Source: Phycisphaerales bacterium
GTDB lineage: Bacteria; Planctomycetota; Phycisphaerae; Tepidisphaerales; Tepidisphaeraceae
Direction of reading: 5' to 3'
Assembly: GCA_020847545.1 (NCBI GenBank)
Contig: JADLBV010000016.1
Coordinates: 1 to 48,628, forward strand
Length of the DNA stretch: 48,628 nucleotides
The translations under genes were made by a program, and so were the position numbers. The notes beneath the pieces are model-generated. The model ran no database searches, was not told where the DNA came from, and was given only the letters and a program-made list of their open reading frames with translations. Below are positions 1-9,239 of this stretch, piece by piece. How positions within the stretch are numbered: position 1 is the stretch's first letter; each line of letters opens with the position of its first letter.

Positions 1-7
1 CGAAGGG

Positions 8-108
8 CGACACGCTTTTCGCCCGCCCTCGGCGGCGCTCCTCCTCAACGACTCTTTATGTTGAGTCGCCTCGTCGTCGCTACTTGATGGCGGGCGAAAA
101 TCGTGTCG
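8..108. repeat. Long imperfect inverted repeat downstream of the RNase E/G gene
   Basis: Arms at 8-27 and 89-108 are complementary at 19 of 20 positions and enclose a 61-nt spacer that holds a smaller hairpin (CGACTC at 50-55 pairing with GAGTCG at 63-68). It starts about 30 nt past the stop of the minus-strand RNase E/G gene. It could be a transcript 3'-end structure or a dispersed palindromic element. No uridine tract follows, so a simple Rho-independent terminator is not clear. Confidence 0.5.
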
Positions 109-139
109 TCGCAGGTTCATTAGGTTCTGAGATAGATTC

Positions 140-2545
140 TTAATCCAGATCATCCGGAATCGCATCCAGGTCGCGATAAGAGCGTGGCCGGCGGACAGGC
201 TCCGGGTTGACCGGTTCATCAGACATCAGATGACGGTCTGTGGAACCGGTGCGGACCACCGGCATGGGTGGTGGCGGCGCGGGGCGTTGGGGGGTGACGG
301 TGGATTGAGGTTGTTGCCGGGGTGATTCGGCAGGTTCGGCGGGAGCATCGCCATTGCGGCCGGTTTTTGAGCCGGATCGATGACGCCGGCCGCCACGACG
401 ACGACGACGGCGGGGGGCGGAGGATTCATCATCGGATTCTCCCGAATCGACGGGTTCATCGGAATCGGAAGAAGTATCGGAGGAGTCCTGATCGGGTTGC
501 TCCGCGGAAGGTGATTCATCCAAATCGGTGGAATTCTCGTCTTGTGAGTCTTCGATGGGAGAGCTCAATTCCGATTCGGCATCGCGGGTGGGAGATTGAC
601 CACGCCCTCGGCCACGTCGTCCTCGTCGGCCCCTACGACGGCCTCTTCGCGGAGCATCGGGTTCAGCATTGTTCTCATCCGAGGTCTCATTCGATGCCTC
701 ATCCGAGTCATTTTCGGAGGATTCTGACGATGATTGCAGATTTTCCTGATCGTCCGAATCCTCGTCGGCCGGCATCGGTGGGGGTGGCGGCAGGATGCGG
801 GAAGGGGCCTGTGACTGGGTGATTTCGCGCTCCTCGACCGCATCTTCAGCATTATCAAGCAGATAGCGTTCATCCATCGCGACTTCGGGTTCGTGGCGAC
901 GTTGGGGTTGTTGCTGCGATTGGCCGCGCCGGCCGCGTTGATCGCGTTGATCACCACGACCCTGACGGCGTTGCGCGTTCTGGTTGTTGCCGTGGGCATC
1001 CTGAGTGGACATGCCCAAGGCATCGATGAAGACCAGACCATCGCGGGCATCAAAGAGGGTCAGGCGGATTTCATCCAGCCCCATGGACGTATCGGCGCGA
1101 ACGACGATGCGTTTGCGGCTGTGGGATTCCAATTGTGAAAGCTGGGCGCGTTTTTTGTTTTGCAGGTAGAAGGCGACCTCGTTGCAGACCGACATTTCGA
1201 TGCGGGCCACGCGCTGGTCATGTGCGGCGATGGCGAGTCGGCGCATGACATCGAGGCTCATGCTTTCGGGGGTTTTGACCAGTCCCGATCCCTTGCAATG
1301 GGGGCAGTCGAAATAGATGGACCGTTTGAGACTGGGGCGCATGCGCTGGCGGGTCAGTTCGATGATGCCGAACTGGCTCATGCGCAGGACTTTGGTCTTG
1401 GCGCGGTCCTTTCGGAAATTGTCATGCAGGCGTTTTTCAAGGTCGCGGCGGTGGCGTTCAAATCGAAGGTCGATGAAGTCGCAGATGATGACGCCGCCCA
1501 GGTCGCGCAGTTTGAGCTGGCGGGGGATTTCATCGGCGGCTTCCAGGTCGGTCTTGAAGGCGGTGGTTTCGGCGTCGCTGTGTTCGCGGAATTTGCCGGA
1601 GTTGACGTCAATGGCGACGATCGCTTCGGTGGAATCGATCACCAGTGAACCGCCCGATGGCAGCGGCACATGCCGGCTGTACATCTGCTCGATTTCGCGC
1701 TCGATGCCGTATTTATGAAAAAGCGGCACTCCCTCCTCGTACAGATCGACCTTGTTGCGCGTGCGCGGCATGGCGATCTTGAAAAATTCCTTGATTTTCC
1801 GGGCCACTTCCTTGTTGTCGACGATGATGCGGTCGATTTCGGTGGTGAAAACATCCCGCACGGTGCGCGTCACCAGATCCCCTTCGGTGTATAGTTCGAG
1901 GGGCGCGGAGGATTCGGCTTTTTTCTCGATGTTTTCCCACAGCCGGGTGAGATATTTCAGGTCGCGTTCGATTTCGGCCTTGGTTTTGCCGACGCCGGCG
2001 GTGCGGATGATGAACCCGACATCGCGCGGCGGCTTGAGGCCGTCGAGAATCTGGCGCAGACGACGGCGTTCCTCCTCATCCTCGATCTTTCGGCTGACGC
2101 CCATCTTGCCCATGCCGGGCATCATCACCAGAATGCGGCCGGGGATGGACAAATAGGTGCTGAGGGTGGGGCCTTTGGTGCCGATGCCTTCCTTGATGAT
2201 CTGCACGATGATCTCATCGCCCCGGCGCAGGCAGCGCTGAATGGGCGGACGGTCGCGGCGGGCCATTTTGCGCCCCACCGATTCGTGAACATCCTCCCGG
2301 CCGCCGCCAAAATAGCTGGGCATCACATCCGAGATGTGCAAAAACCCGTTGCGGCCAAGTCCAAAATCGACGAATGCCGCCTGAATGGAGGCCTCGACGT
2401 TGGTGACCCGACCCTTGTAGATGTTGCCAACGTGGGAGGTGGAGCTGGTGCGCTCCATGTAAAGCTCTTCGAGCTTGCCGTTGTCCAGAAGGGCGATTCT
2501 GCATTCCTCGCCCTCTGAGACATTGATTAACATTTCTTTTGACAT
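140..2545 (-). CDS. rne: Ribonuclease E/G family endoribonuclease with long disordered tail
   Basis: Single-strand endoribonuclease of mRNA decay and rRNA/tRNA processing. The catalytic half (residues 1-430 of 801) carries an S1 RNA-binding domain (about 38-128) interrupted by a basic insertion, then the DNase I-like core with the two metal-binding aspartates in AIDVNSG (D313) and ICDFIDL (D356), then the Zn-link CPHC (C414, C417), which in E. coli RNase E ties two protomers together. Residues from about 515 to the end are low complexity, alternating acidic/serine stretches with Arg/Gly blocks such as RRGRRRGRRGRR, a likely RNA- or protein-docking scaffold. The catalytic domain alone does not separate RNase E from RNase G; total length is closer to RNase E. 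It lies 115 nt after ptsI on the same strand and may be cotranscribed with the PTS genes. Confidence 0.93.
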   Translation of the reverse strand: MSKEMLINVSEGEECRIALLDNGKLEELYMERTSSTSHVGNIYKGRVTNVEASIQAAFVDFGLGRNGFLHISDVMPSYFGGGREDVHESVGRKMARRDRPPIQRCLRRGDEIIVQIIKEGIGTKGPTLSTYLSIPGRILVMMPGMGKMGVSRKIEDEEERRRLRQILDGLKPPRDVGFIIRTAGVGKTKAEIERDLKYLTRLWENIEKKAESSAPLELYTEGDLVTRTVRDVFTTEIDRIIVDNKEVARKIKEFFKIAMPRTRNKVDLYEEGVPLFHKYGIEREIEQMYSRHVPLPSGGSLVIDSTEAIVAIDVNSGKFREHSDAETTAFKTDLEAADEIPRQLKLRDLGGVIICDFIDLRFERHRRDLEKRLHDNFRKDRAKTKVLRMSQFGIIELTRQRMRPSLKRSIYFDCPHCKGSGLVKTPESMSLDVMRRLAIAAHDQRVARIEMSVCNEVAFYLQNKKRAQLSQLESHSRKRIVVRADTSMGLDEIRLTLFDARDGLVFIDALGMSTQDAHGNNQNAQRRQGRGDQRDQRGRRGQSQQQPQRRHEPEVAMDERYLLDNAEDAVEEREITQSQAPSRILPPPPPMPADEDSDDQENLQSSSESSENDSDEASNETSDENNAEPDAPRRGRRRGRRGRRGRGRGQSPTRDAESELSSPIEDSQDENSTDLDESPSAEQPDQDSSDTSSDSDEPVDSGESDDESSAPRRRRRRGGRRHRSGSKTGRNGDAPAEPAESPRQQPQSTVTPQRPAPPPPMPVVRTGSTDRHLMSDEPVNPEPVRRPRSYRDLDAIPDDLD

Positions 2546-2660
2546 AGATGCGATGTCGCCTGTCGCCGGTTGACTGTTGTTCGTTCAATTCGCAAAGCGT
2601 CGCACGTCTGACCGGCAACCGGCGGCCGGCAATCAGCAACTGCCTTGCTCCCTTGGAATC

Positions 2661-4400
2661 TTAAAATGCCTCCGGGATGATTTTCCTGGTCTCCTCACGC
2701 AGGAAATGCATCACCTGTCGTTCACTGTCAAAGCTCATCACACGGCGGGCCACCTGTTTGGCGTGTGCCATCGTGGTTGAGCGGATGATTTTTTTAACCT
2801 CCGGAATATCCGGCCCGTTCATGCTGAAAATCGTCAATCCCAGTCCCAGCAGCAATAAAGTGTACAACGCCTCACCCGCCATTTCACCACATACGCTGAC
2901 GCTGATCGAATTTCTGACGCCGGCGCGGATGACATCCCGGATCAACGCCAGCACGGCCGGATGGGCCGGGCAAAACAGCCCCGCCACCTTTTCGTTGGTC
3001 CGGTCGCAGGCCAGCGTGTACTGGATGAGGTCGTTGGTCCCGATCGAGAAAAAGTTCACCTCGCGTGCAAAATGATTGGCCATCAGGGCGGCCGACGGAA
3101 CCTCGATCATGATGCCGATGGGAATGTCCTGCCGGAAGGGCTGGTTTTCATCCTCCAGTTCCTCGGTGACATCCTTGAGGACCATCTTGGCCTGGCGCAG
3201 CTCCATCAACGTCGAGATCATGGGGAACATGATCCGCACATCCCCCAGCACGCTGGCGCGCATGATCGCCCGCAACTGCCGTTTGAACATGGGAATGTCA
3301 TGCAGGCACATGCGGATGGAGCGGTCGCCCAGGAACGGGTTGCGTTCGGGATTGGCGGCTTTTTCCTGTGTGTATTTGTCCGCGCCCAAATCCAGCGTGC
3401 GGATGACCAGCGGCCTGCCTTTAAGCAGCCGGATGGCCTCGACGTAGGAATTGTAATGATCCTCCTCGGTCGGCTCCTGGGCGGAGGCGAGATATAAAAA
3501 TTCGGTGCGGTACAGACCGATCCCCTGCGCGCCGCGGTGGGTGGCGTCCCGTACTTCCTCGGGAAATTCGATGTTGGCCTGAAGGCTGACAACGTGGCCG
3601 TCGAGGGTTTGCGCGGGCAGGTCGCGCAGCTCGGCCAGTTCGGTTTCGAGGCGGATGAGCTTGCGTTCAAATTCGCGGTGCTCGATGAGTTGATCCTCAT
3701 CCGGATTGATGATCAGCACGCCGCGATTGCCGTCGATGATGACGGTGTCGCCACCGGAGACTTCGGAGGTGATGTCCCCCAGCCCGACGACCGCTGGAAT
3801 CCCCATGGCGCGGGCGACGATGGCGGTGTGGCTGGTGCGTCCGCCGACATCCGTGGCGAACCCGCGCACATGGGCGCGGTCCAGCGCGGCTGTTTGCGAG
3901 GGGAGCAGGTCGTGGGCGATGACGATGACATCCTGCTTCAATTGCCCCAGCCCCTTGTGTTTTTGGCCGATCAAGTTGCGCAGGATGCGTCGTTCGACGT
4001 CGTAAACATCCTTGACCCGTTCCGACAGGTATTTGTCGGACATTTTCAGGAAGTTGGCGGCGAATCGTCGCATCACGACGCTGACGGCGTATTCGGCGGT
4101 GGTCTGGTTGGTCTGGATTTCGGTCAGGAGCTGCTTGAGCGTGGTCTTGTCGCGCAGGATGCCCAGGTGAAAATCGAAGATGTTGCCGATTTCCTTGCCG
4201 TGTTTGGCGGCCGTCTCCTTGCGCAGGCGGGTCAGGTCGGCCACGCTTTCGGCCAGCGCCTTTTCCACCCGTTTGATCTCGGCGGGCACATCGGCGGTTT
4301 CAACCTGTCGGCGCGGGATAAGCAAATCCTCCGCGTCCAGCACAACCGCGGTGCTGATGACGACGCCGGGGGAAACGCCTATGCCTTTCTTTATCTCCAT
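2661..4400 (-). CDS. ptsI: Phosphoenolpyruvate-protein phosphotransferase (PTS Enzyme I)
   Basis: Cytoplasmic first step of the phosphotransferase system: autophosphorylates with phosphoenolpyruvate and passes the phosphate to HPr. The length of 579 residues matches the family (about 570-580). The N-terminal domain holds the phosphohistidine motif GGRTSHTAIVARAMG with His191; the C-terminal PEP-binding barrel shows GIGLYRTEFL, RTLDLGADK, the metal/PEP loop FFSIGTNDLIQYT and the catalytic cysteine in VSVCGEMAG. It follows ptsH by about 80 nt and forms a regulatory PTS cluster with HPr and an EIIA protein. No sugar-specific EIIB or EIIC is encoded nearby, so its output here is probably signalling rather than sugar import. 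Confidence 0.96.
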   Translation of the reverse strand: MEIKKGIGVSPGVVISTAVVLDAEDLLIPRRQVETADVPAEIKRVEKALAESVADLTRLRKETAAKHGKEIGNIFDFHLGILRDKTTLKQLLTEIQTNQTTAEYAVSVVMRRFAANFLKMSDKYLSERVKDVYDVERRILRNLIGQKHKGLGQLKQDVIVIAHDLLPSQTAALDRAHVRGFATDVGGRTSHTAIVARAMGIPAVVGLGDITSEVSGGDTVIIDGNRGVLIINPDEDQLIEHREFERKLIRLETELAELRDLPAQTLDGHVVSLQANIEFPEEVRDATHRGAQGIGLYRTEFLYLASAQEPTEEDHYNSYVEAIRLLKGRPLVIRTLDLGADKYTQEKAANPERNPFLGDRSIRMCLHDIPMFKRQLRAIMRASVLGDVRIMFPMISTLMELRQAKMVLKDVTEELEDENQPFRQDIPIGIMIEVPSAALMANHFAREVNFFSIGTNDLIQYTLACDRTNEKVAGLFCPAHPAVLALIRDVIRAGVRNSISVSVCGEMAGEALYTLLLLGLGLTIFSMNGPDIPEVKKIIRSTTMAHAKQVARRVMSFDSERQVMHFLREETRKIIPEAF

Positions 4401-4483
4401 GCGATCATCGCCGATTCAAAGGCCATTGCCTGTTTCGACCCGCCGATTGTCGGTGGGGCCGCTCGCCGCATCGTCGCGGCATT

Positions 4484-4768
4484 TTATTCATCTTCCCCAA
4501 AACCGGAGTCAAACAAATCCCCCAGCCGCCGCACCGCCTCATCGGCGTCATCGCCACTGGCTTCGATGGTCAGCGGGGTTCCTTCAACCGCCGCCAGAAT
4601 GATCATCTGCATGACGCTTTTGCCATCGGCCTCGCACGGCTCCTCGCCACCCTTGAGCACCTTGATGTCGGAGGTGAACTGGTTGGCCATGTCCACAAAC
4701 TGCATCGCGGGGCGCGCGTGCAGGCCCAGCTTGTTTTTCACCAGAACCTGTTTGCAAGCATTGGGCAT
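4484..4768 (-). CDS. ptsH: HPr phosphocarrier protein
   Basis: Small phosphocarrier between Enzyme I and EIIA. The active-site motif is GLHARPA, with His17 counted from the chosen ATG. The regulatory serine region reads GKSVMQMIILAA, matching the Ser46 site that HPr kinase/phosphorylase modifies in other bacteria. The C-terminus has a short acidic extension. The ATG at 4768 places the histidine near the usual position 15; an in-frame TTG at 4792 would add eight residues and cannot be excluded because neither start has a strong ribosome binding site. It lies between the EIIA gene and ptsI. Confidence 0.93.
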   Translation of the reverse strand: MPNACKQVLVKNKLGLHARPAMQFVDMANQFTSDIKVLKGGEEPCEADGKSVMQMIILAAVEGTPLTIEASGDDADEAVRRLGDLFDSGFGEDE

Positions 4769-4843
4769 GGTAGAGCGTGGTGTTGCGATCAAGGATGAAC
4801 ATCTCTCCCGCGGGCCGATACGCTAGGGAGGATTGTCACGGGG

Positions 4844-5311
4844 TTATTTGCCCTGGTCGGCCTCGTCGAGCAATTCCACAATCGCCTGGCGGGTGGTGCT
4901 TTGGCGAATAAAACGTCGGAACATGTCCTTTTGCAGGTTGCTGAAGACGATGTTCATCGCCTGGAGATGCTGCTGGGGCTGGTTTTCCGGCGAAAGCAGG
5001 AGAAACACCGTGTAGACCGGCTGCTGATCGAGCGCGGCAAAGTCAATTCCCGCATCGCTGCGCCCGATCGCGCCGACCATTTTTGTGATTCTGGGATGCT
5101 TGACGTGCGGAACCGCAACGCCTTTGCCGAAGCCGGTAGAGCCGGTCTGTTCGCGTTTGATCAACGCGGCGACCACGTCTTCCACGGCGTCGGCCGGCAG
5201 CGCGCCGGCGGCCGCCAGCGAATTCACCAGCTCGCGCAGGACCGCGTTGCGATCGGCTCCCTGCAATTCGGCGACGATGGCGTCGGATACGATGAAATCT
5301 TTCAACTTCAT
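4844..5311 (-). CDS. ptsN: PTS EIIA domain protein, fructose/nitrogen type (PtsN-like)
   Basis: Single EIIA domain of the fructose/mannitol/PtsN family, 155 residues. The phosphoacceptor is His69 in GVAVPHVKHP, and the family signature TGFGKGVAVPH is intact. It receives phosphate from HPr and, with no EIIB or EIIC partner visible, most likely regulates target proteins by its phosphorylation state, as PtsN (EIIA-Ntr) does in proteobacteria. The gene sits between the hibernation factor and HPr on the same strand; hpf-ptsN adjacency is also familiar from proteobacterial rpoN operons, although rpoN is absent here. The final choice between PtsN and a fructose EIIA cannot be made from sequence alone. 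Confidence 0.9.
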   Translation of the reverse strand: MKLKDFIVSDAIVAELQGADRNAVLRELVNSLAAAGALPADAVEDVVAALIKREQTGSTGFGKGVAVPHVKHPRITKMVGAIGRSDAGIDFAALDQQPVYTVFLLLSPENQPQQHLQAMNIVFSNLQKDMFRRFIRQSTTRQAIVELLDEADQGK

Positions 5312-5400
5312 AAAGAATCGAACCTCTCAATGGGCCGATGGCGGGCAGTCCGGCCCGCCCAGCGGCGATGCGGCGAAGTTTCCTGATTCCGGCGGGGGAT

Positions 5401-5739
5401 TCAACCCACGGCGCCGGCGCCCCGGTCGCCGCGCGTTTCCTCGGGGTGTTTTCGGTTGCGGTACATTTTCTTGTGATCGCTGAGCTGGCGTTCCAACTTG
5501 TGAACACACTGGTCAACACAGGCGTAGGCGTCGCCAACATCGTGGTTGGCGATGAACATGTTCTTATGTTCGGCGTTGACGATCACCTCAACGCGGGTGG
5601 TGTCCTTTCCGGCGTCAAAAATGACCTCGATTTCCTGAATCCGGTCGTAATATTTAAGCAGTTTGCCGGCTTTTTGCTCGGCGTACTGTTTGAGCGGCTC
5701 GGATACGTTCATGTGTCGGGAAGATACGGTCACCAGCAC
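5401..5739 (-). CDS. hpf: Ribosome hibernation promoting factor (HPF/RaiA family)
   Basis: Short-type hibernation factor of 112 residues that binds the 30S decoding centre in resting cells. The fold signature is clear: VSSRHMNVSEPLKQYAEQK at the N-terminus, then the beta strands containing EIEVIFDAGKD and VEVIVNAEHKNMF, and the helix DVGDAYACVDQCVHKLERQL. An ATG at 5910 would add 57 residues unlike the family and overlap the preceding DUF502 gene. The GTG at 5739 is preferred because AAGGAG lies seven nt upstream and the HPF domain begins at once. It lacks the C-terminal dimerisation domain of long HPF. First gene of the hpf-ptsN-ptsH-ptsI group. Confidence 0.9.
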   Translation of the reverse strand: MLVTVSSRHMNVSEPLKQYAEQKAGKLLKYYDRIQEIEVIFDAGKDTTRVEVIVNAEHKNMFIANHDVGDAYACVDQCVHKLERQLSDHKKMYRNRKHPEETRGDRGAGAVG

Positions 5740-5746
5740 AAGTATA

Positions 5747-5752
5747 CTCCTT
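5747..5752 (-). promoter_or_regulatory. Ribosome binding site that fixes the hpf start
   Basis: AAGGAG on the minus strand, seven nt before the GTG at 5739. It supports the short form of HPF over the longer open frame beginning at 5910. Confidence 0.75.
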
Positions 5753-5863
5753 GTCGAAACATCAGCCGACCATGCCCGGCCGGCTCTTTGGGCATTGTAC
5801 AGGAAAACCATAAAAAAGAATGCCGCGCAAATGATGAAAATGAAAGGGAATTTCCCCATGCGA

Positions 5864-6655
5864 TCAGGTGGTGGTTGAGGCGGGGAGCGGTGTCGCGGCC
5901 GGTTGGCCAACCGATGGCGGGCCAGATGGGGTAATGACGCCGCCGCTGATCAGCAATCGCATCGCCTCCTCCACCGTCAAAGGCAGTTCCACCACCGATT
6001 CCTTTGGCACAACCAATACATAACCGCTGAATGCCGTGGGGGATGAGGGGATGAAGACCGTCACCATCTCCTGGCCAACCTGACTGCTCAGTGGCGCCAC
6101 CCCCGGCCCGGTGACCAGCCCGATGGACCAGATCGCCTGTGCGTGCGGCTGAACCGCCACCACCCTGCTGTCGCTGAACTGGCTTTTGCGGTCGGCGAGG
6201 ACGAAATCAGTGATCTGCTTGACGGCCGGATAAATCGCCCGCACCACCGGTATGCGCATCACACCCACCTCGGTGATTCGCCACAGTGTCCGTCCGATCA
6301 AATTACCCACCAGCAGGCCGACGATGTAGACCAGGATGATCGCCAGCACCACCCCCAGCACTTCGATTTGCCAGGGGGACATTAAACCCCAAAGGTGGTC
6401 CCAGTATCGATCGATGTACCCGCTTTGCTGGTTGGAGGTGGTCGCCCAGACCCATTTCACCCCGTAGCGCAGGCCGGTGATGATGTGTCGGCCCAGTTTG
6501 TCGCTTAATTGGTTCCAGACCCACGACAACAGAAAAATCGTGATCAGCGTCGGGGTGAGTGTCGCCAGTCCGCGCAGAAAAAAACGCCTGAAATCATCCG
6601 CGAAGCCGATGCGCTGGCGCGGAGGGCGTTTCGACGGGTTTTTTCGTGCGCTCAC
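5864..6655 (-). CDS. DUF502 family inner-membrane protein
   Basis: Integral membrane protein of 263 residues resembling the DUF502 family, whose function is unknown. The N-terminus is basic, then a first membrane helix at about residues 30-48 (LATLTPTLITIFLLSWVW) and a second at about 98-122 (IEVLGVVLAIILVYIVGLLVGN) followed by GRTLWRITE, the usual family pattern. The C-terminal part is a soluble beta-rich region with VTVFIPSSPTAFSGYVLVVPK and ends in a Pro/Thr-rich tail. It starts four nt after the stop of the TPR gene, so the two are translationally coupled or at least cotranscribed. Confidence 0.82.
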   Translation of the reverse strand: MSARKNPSKRPPRQRIGFADDFRRFFLRGLATLTPTLITIFLLSWVWNQLSDKLGRHIITGLRYGVKWVWATTSNQQSGYIDRYWDHLWGLMSPWQIEVLGVVLAIILVYIVGLLVGNLIGRTLWRITEVGVMRIPVVRAIYPAVKQITDFVLADRKSQFSDSRVVAVQPHAQAIWSIGLVTGPGVAPLSSQVGQEMVTVFIPSSPTAFSGYVLVVPKESVVELPLTVEEAMRLLISGGVITPSGPPSVGQPAATPLPASTTT

Positions 6656-6658
6656 CGT

Positions 6659-9154
6659 TTACCCTCCGGTCGGTGCGGGTTCGCTGGTCGGAGGCAATTG
6701 GTCGATGGTCGGCTGGGTCGCCGATGGCTGCGTGGTGGCAACTTTGAGCAGCGAGGCCATTGAGGCGGCATATTGCTTCACCACCGGATCGGCATCGTTT
6801 TTGGCCGCGCTCTCCAGCAGTTGAAGATGTTGCTTCTGTTCCATGCCATTGGTCGCAACCAAGGCCATCAGCCGCACCAGCCAGTTGGCATCACCCAGCA
6901 GCGGCTTGATTTCATCGCCACGCTTGTCCGGCGGCAGCAGGATCACCCGTTGATAATTGGCCCAGGCGCGGATGGATGTTGACATTGGCTCACTGCCGGC
7001 CCGTCGCAACGCGGCGGTGAATTCATCCACCAGCGGGCGGTATTGGGCATCCTGCGTCATGAAAAACCGGGTGTAAGTGGTCAACAACTCAATGGCATGA
7101 ACGCGGTCGGCGCCGCTGCCGTTGTTGACGCGGTCCAGGAGCTTGCGTTTGGCTTCCTCGCTGGTCAGCGGATATCCGGCCCGTTCAAAAATCCGGCTGA
7201 ATTGCACCACATTGCCCGCCGGCCCCGGCCCCACGCCGCCGTGGAAGGTGATCGGGTTGGTCATGATGTTGGCGTAAACCTGCACGGAAATGGAGGGGTT
7301 GGTGGCAAACAATTGATCCAGCGCCCCCTGATCAACCCGCACGGTTTGTGTCATGCTCTGGCCGGGCAGCAATAAAATCTGCTGCGCGAACCGATCAAAG
7401 ACCGGCGGCACACCCTGCTGGGTTGCGCCGCGAAGCTGCGCATTGATCCACAAGTCAGGCCGGATCACGCCGTCGGACGAGACGGTCAGAGGATAATTGC
7501 TGATGTTGCGCAGCGTAATCTGGGCGAACATCGGTTCGCCAAACTGGTGCGACACCTGCACCGGCATGGCGCGCAGGATGTAAAAGCCATCGGGTGAATC
7601 GATGATCTTCAACCAGTCGGTGGGGAATTTCTCCAGTTCCATCTTGATCCCCACCGCCTGTTGCGATTGGATCAGTTGCACCCCTTTGGACTGCAATTCA
7701 CCCCACAACAACGCCCCCAGCACGCCCGAAGGATTGTCGTTGAAGATTCGCCGGGCAATCGCCCCGGCCGACTGTTCGCCGGCGGCATTTTTGTCGGTAA
7801 CGCGAATCAAACCCAGCGCCGCCAGCGGATCGTGATCCGACACCGCCGACAGTTTGACGCTCGCCTCATCTTTTTTCCCCTCCAGCAGCAAGGCCCACCC
7901 TTCTAGCCGTGCCAGTGTGACATTGTCGGCCGGCAACAGCGACTTCAGCGGTTCCAGCAGTTTTCGCACCTGTGCCGGCTGTTCGTTGAAATAGGCCTCA
8001 AACCAGGCCAGATCGATCAGCGACATGGTGTATGCCGATCGGATTTCCTGCGCGGTCTGCTGGCCCATGATGGCCTTGGCCTCGGCCGTCACATCCGGAA
8101 TCATCACCTCGCCGGGTGAATCAATCGGTTGGGTGGTCGCATCCTTGTGGCCTGCCGCCTGTCGGGCCATTTGCAGGCGGTTGTTCAGTGCGACAAGGGC
8201 TTCCTGTCGGGCCTTGGCGTATAAATCCTTGTTGCCGTTGCTTCGTTCAATTGCCAGTCGCAAAAACCACGCATCCACGTTGGTGGGGTCGAATTGCAGC
8301 AGTTGGGTCACCCATCCGATGGCGGCGGGGGATTGGCCGCTGATGAACAGCTCGGCGGCATAACCGATGGCCGTTTGCGGCGGCGGAAGCTGCCCCAGCC
8401 GGTTGTAAACGTTCAACGCGACGCCGTACCAGCTTAAGGAATCATCCATCAGCCCCACCCCGGCGGCCTCTGCCGCCAAGGCGGCGGCCTTTGCCGGCTG
8501 TGCGGGATTGGCCCGAAGCATCGCCATCAGCACCTTGGCCCGTTCCAGCGGGCTGCCGTTGGCCAGTAACATCTCATATCGCATCTGCAACGCGGCGAGA
8601 TTTTGGGCATTGAGCCTCACCGCCTGGCTGAGCATATTCAAGGCTTGATCGGATTGGGATCGCTCCGAATAGAGCCGCGCCAGCCGCAACGCCACGTGTG
8701 AGCGAACCGGTTCCGGGATGCTCTGCACATCAAGAAGTTTTCTCAGATATTCCATCCGCGCATCGGCGGTCTGGAGACGGGACTGATACAAATCGATCAA
8801 CTGAATCTGCGCGGTCTGACTGTTGGGATCCTTGGCGACCAGTTGCCGCAGCGTGTCCAGCGCCCCGGCCTCATCGCGGGACTGCAACTGGGCCTCGCCA
8901 AGCAGCCGCAGATAACGCGGGTCATCCGGATTCAGTCGCTGCGCCGCCTGCAACAGGACGGCGCTGGCCTGCCATGCGGGGTCGGTGATGTTGCGGATAT
9001 GCAGCAGTTCCTGTGCAAATTCCGCGCATTGCTCGGCCATGGCGGCGTCGGCCGAGTCACGATTGCGGTTCTCCTGCGAGAGCGCGGGGGATGAAATCCA
9101 TCCCAGCGCCATCAACAGCGTCACGATCCACACCCCCGGTCGCCTTTGAATCAT
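6659..9154 (-). CDS. Secreted or periplasmic TPR-repeat protein
   Basis: Large tetratricopeptide-repeat protein of unknown role, 831 residues from the ATG at 9154. That start gives a typical signal peptide (MIQRRPGVWIVTLLMALGW then ISSPALSQ); a longer open frame reaching 9289 would hide it. TPR units are visible at about residues 50-260 (for example LNPDDPRYLRLLGEAQLQ and AVRLNAQNLAALQMRYEML). The middle is alpha-helical, and a beta-rich part (LEKFPTDWLKIID to FHGGVGPG) separates it from a second helical region. The C-terminus is Thr/Pro-rich. It lies between the DUF4159 membrane protein and DUF502, suggesting a shared envelope role; no enzyme motif is seen. Confidence 0.8.
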   Translation of the reverse strand: MIQRRPGVWIVTLLMALGWISSPALSQENRNRDSADAAMAEQCAEFAQELLHIRNITDPAWQASAVLLQAAQRLNPDDPRYLRLLGEAQLQSRDEAGALDTLRQLVAKDPNSQTAQIQLIDLYQSRLQTADARMEYLRKLLDVQSIPEPVRSHVALRLARLYSERSQSDQALNMLSQAVRLNAQNLAALQMRYEMLLANGSPLERAKVLMAMLRANPAQPAKAAALAAEAAGVGLMDDSLSWYGVALNVYNRLGQLPPPQTAIGYAAELFISGQSPAAIGWVTQLLQFDPTNVDAWFLRLAIERSNGNKDLYAKARQEALVALNNRLQMARQAAGHKDATTQPIDSPGEVMIPDVTAEAKAIMGQQTAQEIRSAYTMSLIDLAWFEAYFNEQPAQVRKLLEPLKSLLPADNVTLARLEGWALLLEGKKDEASVKLSAVSDHDPLAALGLIRVTDKNAAGEQSAGAIARRIFNDNPSGVLGALLWGELQSKGVQLIQSQQAVGIKMELEKFPTDWLKIIDSPDGFYILRAMPVQVSHQFGEPMFAQITLRNISNYPLTVSSDGVIRPDLWINAQLRGATQQGVPPVFDRFAQQILLLPGQSMTQTVRVDQGALDQLFATNPSISVQVYANIMTNPITFHGGVGPGPAGNVVQFSRIFERAGYPLTSEEAKRKLLDRVNNGSGADRVHAIELLTTYTRFFMTQDAQYRPLVDEFTAALRRAGSEPMSTSIRAWANYQRVILLPPDKRGDEIKPLLGDANWLVRLMALVATNGMEQKQHLQLLESAAKNDADPVVKQYAASMASLLKVATTQPSATQPTIDQLPPTSEPAPTGG

Positions 9155-9239
9155 GCTTTGAGGTCCTCGTGAAATAAATGCCTTTGCGTCAATCGGCGAA
9201 GCGCCCAAGCGCAAGTGTCGCCCTGATCGTACTATATCG

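Noticed and set aside
3537-4826. 429-codon plus-strand frame opposite ptsI and ptsH
   Set aside because: It lies antisense to two genes with complete active-site motifs and its translation has the Gly/Val/Asp-rich composition of a shadow frame.
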